From an uncultured Methanobrevibacter sp. (GTDB lineage Archaea > Methanobacteriota > Methanobacteria > Methanobacteriales > Methanobacteriaceae): a stretch of DNA of 9,795 nt. The notes below the pieces were generated by a model. The model was not told the origin of the DNA. It did no database searches and saw only the letters and a program-made list of their open reading frames with translations. Made by a program: the position numbers and the translations under genes. Shown here in pieces: positions 6,722 through 9,795 of this stretch (its first letter is position 1; every line of letters starts with the position of its first letter). Location: positions 1 through 9,795 of the forward strand of contig CADBMS010000123.1 in the NCBI GenBank assembly GCA_902795935.1, written 5' to 3'.

Positions 6722-6758
6722 ATTATATAATATGAAAAGTATATAGATTATATAATAT
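6722..6758. repeat. direct repeat of a palindromic 12-mer
   Basis: ATTATATAATAT occurs at 6722-6733 and again at 6747-6758, 25 bp apart. Each contains the 10-bp palindrome ATTATATAAT. In such AT-rich DNA this may be chance, but repeated dyads between divergent promoters are also what a dimeric regulator site looks like. Confidence 0.3.
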
Positions 6759-6816
6759 TTTAAAGTAAGAGAATGTAATAAATGGCTTAAAAATAGTATA
6801 TTAAAGATATAATTGC

Positions 6817-6824
6817 TTATAAAT
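6817..6824 (+). promoter_or_regulatory. candidate TATA box for the large surface protein gene
   Basis: TTATAAAT, preceded by C, fits the archaeal TATA consensus. It predicts a start near 6845 and a leader of about 118 nt that would include the dyad at 6852-6871. TTATATTAA at 6872-6880 is an alternative that gives a leader of about 60 nt and places the dyad immediately upstream of the box. Confidence 0.3.
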
Positions 6825-6851
6825 GCTATTTACAATGTTATTAAAATTATT

Positions 6852-6871
6852 TGCAAGTATATGTTCTTGCA
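6852..6871. promoter_or_regulatory. inverted repeat upstream of the large surface protein gene
   Basis: TGCAAG and CTTGCA form a perfect 6-bp dyad around an 8-bp centre. It is among the more GC-containing elements of the spacer and sits against a possible TATA box at 6872-6880. It could be an operator or a leader hairpin; only the symmetry is observed. Confidence 0.35.
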
Positions 6872-6943
6872 TTATATTAATATGAAATATGATAAATAAC
6901 AGGATAAAACTCAAAATTAAATTTAATGTCAATTGGTTATAAT

Positions 6944-6960
6944 AGGAGTTGAAAATGTAA
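6944..6960 (+). promoter_or_regulatory. ribosome binding site followed by a start-stop (ATG TAA)
   Basis: AGGAG at 6944-6948 lies six bases before ATG at 6955, the best spacing, but that ATG is followed at once by TAA. The long frame begins at the next ATG, 6963, which is 14 bases from the same AGGAG. Ribosomes may reinitiate from the minimal ORF or use the distant site directly. Confidence 0.5.
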
Positions 6961-6962
6961 AG

Positions 6963-9795
6963 ATGATAAATAAAAAACTAATCATATGTTTACTTTTATT
7001 ACTAACATTATCAATTTCTGCAGTATCTGCAACAGAAAATCTAAGCAATGCAGATGTTGAAGATAAAATTCTTACAAAAAACATCCAAAATGATAATGAA
7101 CTCATAAAAGATAACAAAATAGAAGATAATACTCAAAAAAATGAAAACTCGAAAAATAATAGTATTAAAAAATCCAAGAATTATGATGCCTCGATTATGA
7201 GTGATGCTAATATAAATACTTATGATGAGTTAAAAAATAATTTAACTATTGGCGGAGTACTCAATATCAATAGCAATATTACTATTACAAATACTTTAAC
7301 TATTAGTAAAGACGGAACTGTAATTGATGGTAAAGGTCACACAATTAATGGGGATGGTAAACAAATATTTACTGTGACTGCTGCCAATGTTATTATTAAG
7401 AATTTGAATTTAATAAATGCCCAATCATCATCCAAGGGCGGAGCCATTTATTGGAATGGTAATAATGGTTCTATTGAAAATTGTAATTTCACTAACAATT
7501 CAGCATCATATGGTGGATCAATATATGGTTCTGTTGAATTAAAAATAACTGATTGTAGATTCATTAACAATTCTGCTACCTATTATGGTGGAGCTATTGC
7601 TTTTAAAAGCAATAAATATAAACTTAATATTACAAGAACAGTTTTTGAAAATGACGCCTCGCTTAATGATGCGGGTGGAGCAATTTACATCAAAACCAGT
7701 TCAATTTATTTAGATTATGTTAATTTCACTAATTGTTCTGGTACATTTGGTGGGGCAATAACATCTTTAAATTCAAGTAATAATTTATTCAATATTTATT
7801 TAAATAAAAATACTGCCAAATATGATGGTGGAGCAATTTATCAAATATATGGTAACTTATTAATTAATTATTTAAACTCAACACAAAATAATGCAGAAAA
7901 TGGTAATGGAGGAGCAATTTATTCAATTTTTAGTGAAAAAACCATTATAAATAACAGTGCATTCAATGACAATAATGCAAAAAACTACGGACAATCAATT
8001 TATTTGACTTCATTTAATTCATCTGAATCCATGTTAGAAAATAATAAATACAACAATAATGAACCCAATTCTGATGATGTATATAACAAAACAGAATATA
8101 TCATATTCATTTCTAATAGTACTGATGCCATATCCTATATTACTGAAGAGTATAATGGAATATTGCCTTTAGAATATGATTTAAGAAATATATATATTAC
8201 TCCTGTTAAAAATCAGGGTAGTGATGGAAATTGTTGGGCGTTTGCTGCATTAGCAGCTCTTGAATCTTCTATACTAAAAGCTTCAGGGGAAATCTTTGAC
8301 TTATCTGAAGAAAACTTGAAAAATTTAATAACAGTATATTCTCCTTATGGTTGGCTTATGGAATCCAATACTGGAGGATTCGATTCCATGTCAATTGGTT
8401 ATCTTGTAAGTTGGTTAGGACCAATTAAAGAAGATGAAGATCCATATACAATAGATAGTGAATTATCTCCATTATTGAATAGTTTAATGTATGTTCAAAA
8501 TATAGCATTCATTAAAAGAAACAGTTACACTGATAATGATGGAATTAAAGAAGCTATTTTGAAATATGGTGCAGTTGCAACTGAAATGTATTATTATAAT
8601 AATTCAGGTTATTTAAATTCAAATACCAATGCATACTATTATTATGATGATGAAGGCCCTAATCATGCAGTAGTTATTGTTGGATGGGATGATAATTATT
8701 CTAGATATAATTTTGGAACTACCCCACCAGGAGATGGTGCATGGATTGTTAAAAACAGTTGGGGAGATACATTTGGAGATAAAGGATACTTTTATGTTTC
8801 TTATTATGATACCAAATTTACTGGAATTGGTAAAAACGATGGCTCTTATGTGTTTATATTAAATGATTCAATTAAGTATGATAAAAATTATCAATATGAT
8901 ATCCCTGGAAAAACGGATTATTTTGTAAACTCAAGTAATACTGTTTGGTATAAAAATATTTTTAACTCAACAGGTAGTGAATTTTTAGCAGCAGTTTCAA
9001 CATACTTTGAAAAAGAAACAAACTGGGAAATAACAATCAATGTAAACAACATATCAAAACATAAACAAACCGGATTCTCAAATGCAGGATATTACACTAT
9101 CAATTTAGATAAACTAATTCAACTTGATATTGGAGATATATTTGAAGTCATTTTTAAAATAACTGTTGATAATGAAGCAGCATTCCCTATTTCAGAAAAA
9201 ATAAGTCTTAACAAATATTTCTACAATGAAGGAATTTCATTTTTAAGTTATAATGGAATTAACTGGACAGATTTATATAATTTAACTTGCACATTTAGTT
9301 CACACACATATAATTCACAAGTAGCATGTATTAAAGCATTCACTGTCATTAATCCAATAACCAGTTCAATTAATATCGAAGTATCTAATAGAAATGGAAA
9401 TACCATTGACTTAGTAGCTAGAGCCTATAATCAAAATGGTTATTTAATAAAAGAAGGCGAGGTTACTTTTAAAATTGGAAGTGAAGCAATTAAAGTTAGT
9501 TTAACAAATGGAATTGCCGAACTAAAAAATCAAATTGTCGATGAAACTATCGAGATTACTGCCCAATTTGAAGGAATAGGATACACTAAATCAACTAGCA
9601 CTAAAACAGTTATTAATTCACTAGTTAACACTAAACTTACTTTAACTGCTTCCACAACTTCAGATTGTAACCCTGTTAATATTTATGCTTATATCACAGA
9701 TTTAGATGATAATCCAGTAAATTCAGGCTATGTAACATTCAATCTCGGAGACAAAACATATACAGTTAATGTAACTAATGGTATGGCTAATTTAA
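6963..9795 (+). CDS. large secreted adhesin-like protein with beta-helix, papain-family (C1) peptidase, lectin-like and Ig-like domains (3' end cut by window)
   Basis: The frame is open for 944 codons to the right edge without a stop. Residues 1-23 are a signal peptide (MINKKLIICLLLLL core, cut near SAVSA). Residues 24-80 are a polar Asn/Lys-rich linker. Residues 85-350 form a right-handed beta-helix with repeated GG[AS]I turns (first at 159, last degenerate as GQSI near 343) and many N-x-S/T sequons. Residues about 400-620 are a C1 peptidase: oxyanion Q418 in VKNQG, nucleophile C424 in NCWAFA, H568 in NHAVVIVGWDD and N598 in KNSWG, so it is likely active. The cysteine that usually precedes the GSCWAF motif is absent, and no I29-type propeptide is seen. 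Residues about 620-795 resemble the lectin-like domain that often follows microbial C1 peptidases. Ig-like repeats start at about 798 and continue past the edge. The role is probably cell-surface binding coupled to proteolysis; the target is unknown. Confidence 0.88.
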   Translation, partial: MINKKLIICLLLLLTLSISAVSATENLSNADVEDKILTKNIQNDNELIKDNKIEDNTQKNENSKNNSIKKSKNYDASIMSDANINTYDELKNNLTIGGVLNINSNITITNTLTISKDGTVIDGKGHTINGDGKQIFTVTAANVIIKNLNLINAQSSSKGGAIYWNGNNGSIENCNFTNNSASYGGSIYGSVELKITDCRFINNSATYYGGAIAFKSNKYKLNITRTVFENDASLNDAGGAIYIKTSSIYLDYVNFTNCSGTFGGAITSLNSSNNLFNIYLNKNTAKYDGGAIYQIYGNLLINYLNSTQNNAENGNGGAIYSIFSEKTIINNSAFNDNNAKNYGQSIYLTSFNSSESMLENNKYNNNEPNSDDVYNKTEYIIFISNSTDAISYITEEYNGILPLEYDLRNIYITPVKNQGSDGNCWAFAALAALESSILKASGEIFDLSEENLKNLITVYSPYGWLMESNTGGFDSMSIGYLVSWLGPIKEDEDPYTIDSELSPLLNSLMYVQNIAFIKRNSYTDNDGIKEAILKYGAVATEMYYYNNSGYLNSNTNAYYYYDDEGPNHAVVIVGWDDNYSRYNFGTTPPGDGAWIVKNSWGDTFGDKGYFYVSYYDTKFTGIGKNDGSYVFILNDSIKYDKNYQYDIPGKTDYFVNSSNTVWYKNIFNSTGSEFLAAVSTYFEKETNWEITINVNNISKHKQTGFSNAGYYTINLDKLIQLDIGDIFEVIFKITVDNEAAFPISEKISLNKYFYNEGISFLSYNGINWTDLYNLTCTFSSHTYNSQVACIKAFTVINPITSSINIEVSNRNGNTIDLVARAYNQNGYLIKEGEVTFKIGSEAIKVSLTNGIAELKNQIVDETIEITAQFEGIGYTKSTSTKTVINSLVNTKLTLTASTTSDCNPVNIYAYITDLDDNPVNSGYVTFNLGDKTYTVNVTNGMANL

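Larger units (their letters stand above)
6542..6962. other. 421-bp AT-rich divergent spacer without a gene
   Basis: No convincing coding region was found on either strand. The spacer should hold the promoters of the reductase unit (minus) and the large surface protein (plus). It contains an 8-bp inverted repeat followed by a T8 tract (6654-6697), two copies of ATTATATAATAT (6722-6733 and 6747-6758), a TTATAAAT box (6817-6824) and a 6-bp dyad with an 8-nt gap (6852-6871). Nothing recognisable as tRNA, rRNA or C/D-box RNA is seen. Confidence 0.6.

Noticed and set aside
6823..6885. 20-codon hydrophobic open frame (MLFTMLLKLFASICSCIILI) in the large spacer
   Set aside because: No Shine-Dalgarno, overlap with a candidate TATA box, and a composition expected by chance in AT-rich DNA.
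6929..7117. Minus-strand open frame opposite the start of the large surface protein
   Set aside because: It is antisense to the signal peptide and Asn-rich linker of a long intact frame and has no independent support.
8677..8862. Plus-strand open frame within the peptidase domain in another phase
   Set aside because: It lies inside the His and Asn active-site region of the C1 peptidase frame, which is clearly the coding one.
1..9795. CRISPR array, tRNA, transposase or phage genes
   Set aside because: I looked for regular repeat-spacer patterns, cloverleaf-like GC-rich stretches and transposase or integrase motifs and found none.

Overview
The window looks like the chromosome of a very AT-rich gut methanogen of the order Methanobacteriales. 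Methanosphaera is my first guess and Methanobrevibacter the alternative. The order-level inference rests on three kinds of evidence. Archaea-typical families are present (a DUF63 membrane protein, a DUF1786/COG4012 protein and a TrpB2-type tryptophan synthase beta chain). Spacers carry archaeal-style TATA boxes and oligo-T tracts. There are also secreted adhesin-like proteins built from beta-helix and Ig-like modules. Genus is inferred from composition and style only.

Layout: (1) 1-58 may be the first codons of a minus-strand gene running off the left edge. (2) 260-676 (+) encodes a small secreted protein with one Ig-like domain, closed by a hairpin plus oligo-T terminator shared with the converging neighbour. 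(3) 3250-737 (-) is a tight three-gene operon: DUF1786 actin-fold-like protein, PHP-domain metallophosphoesterase and DUF63 multi-pass membrane protein. The first pair overlaps by ATGA and the second pair is 10 nt apart. (4) 3376-4677 (+) is trpB2, transcribed divergently from that operon. The 125-bp spacer carries a TATA box flanked by a perfect TGTACA and a one-mismatch copy exactly 30 bp apart, which resembles the TrpY/TRP-box control known for trpB2 in Methanothermobacter. (5) 6541-4724 (-) is a two-gene unit: an iron-sulfur aldo/keto reductase and a SAM-dependent methyltransferase, 3 nt apart and probably translationally coupled. (6) 6542-6962 is a 421-bp AT-rich divergent spacer with several dyads, including a hairpin plus T8 tract with no gene upstream of it. 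(7) 6963 to the right edge (+) is an open frame of at least 944 codons. It encodes a large secreted protein: signal peptide, beta-helix with GGAI-type repeats, papain-family (C1) peptidase with an intact Cys-His-Asn triad, lectin-like domain and Ig-like repeats. It is cut by the window end.

The window joins housekeeping genes (tryptophan salvage/synthesis and a conserved archaeal operon of unknown role) to accessory cell-surface genes. No RNA genes, CRISPR arrays, transposases or phage genes were seen. The strongest points for follow-up are the TRP-box-like promoter of trpB2, the beta-helix/C1-peptidase surface protein with its start-stop codon pair at the ribosome binding site, the orphan terminator in the large spacer, and the uncharacterised DUF1786-PHP-DUF63 operon.
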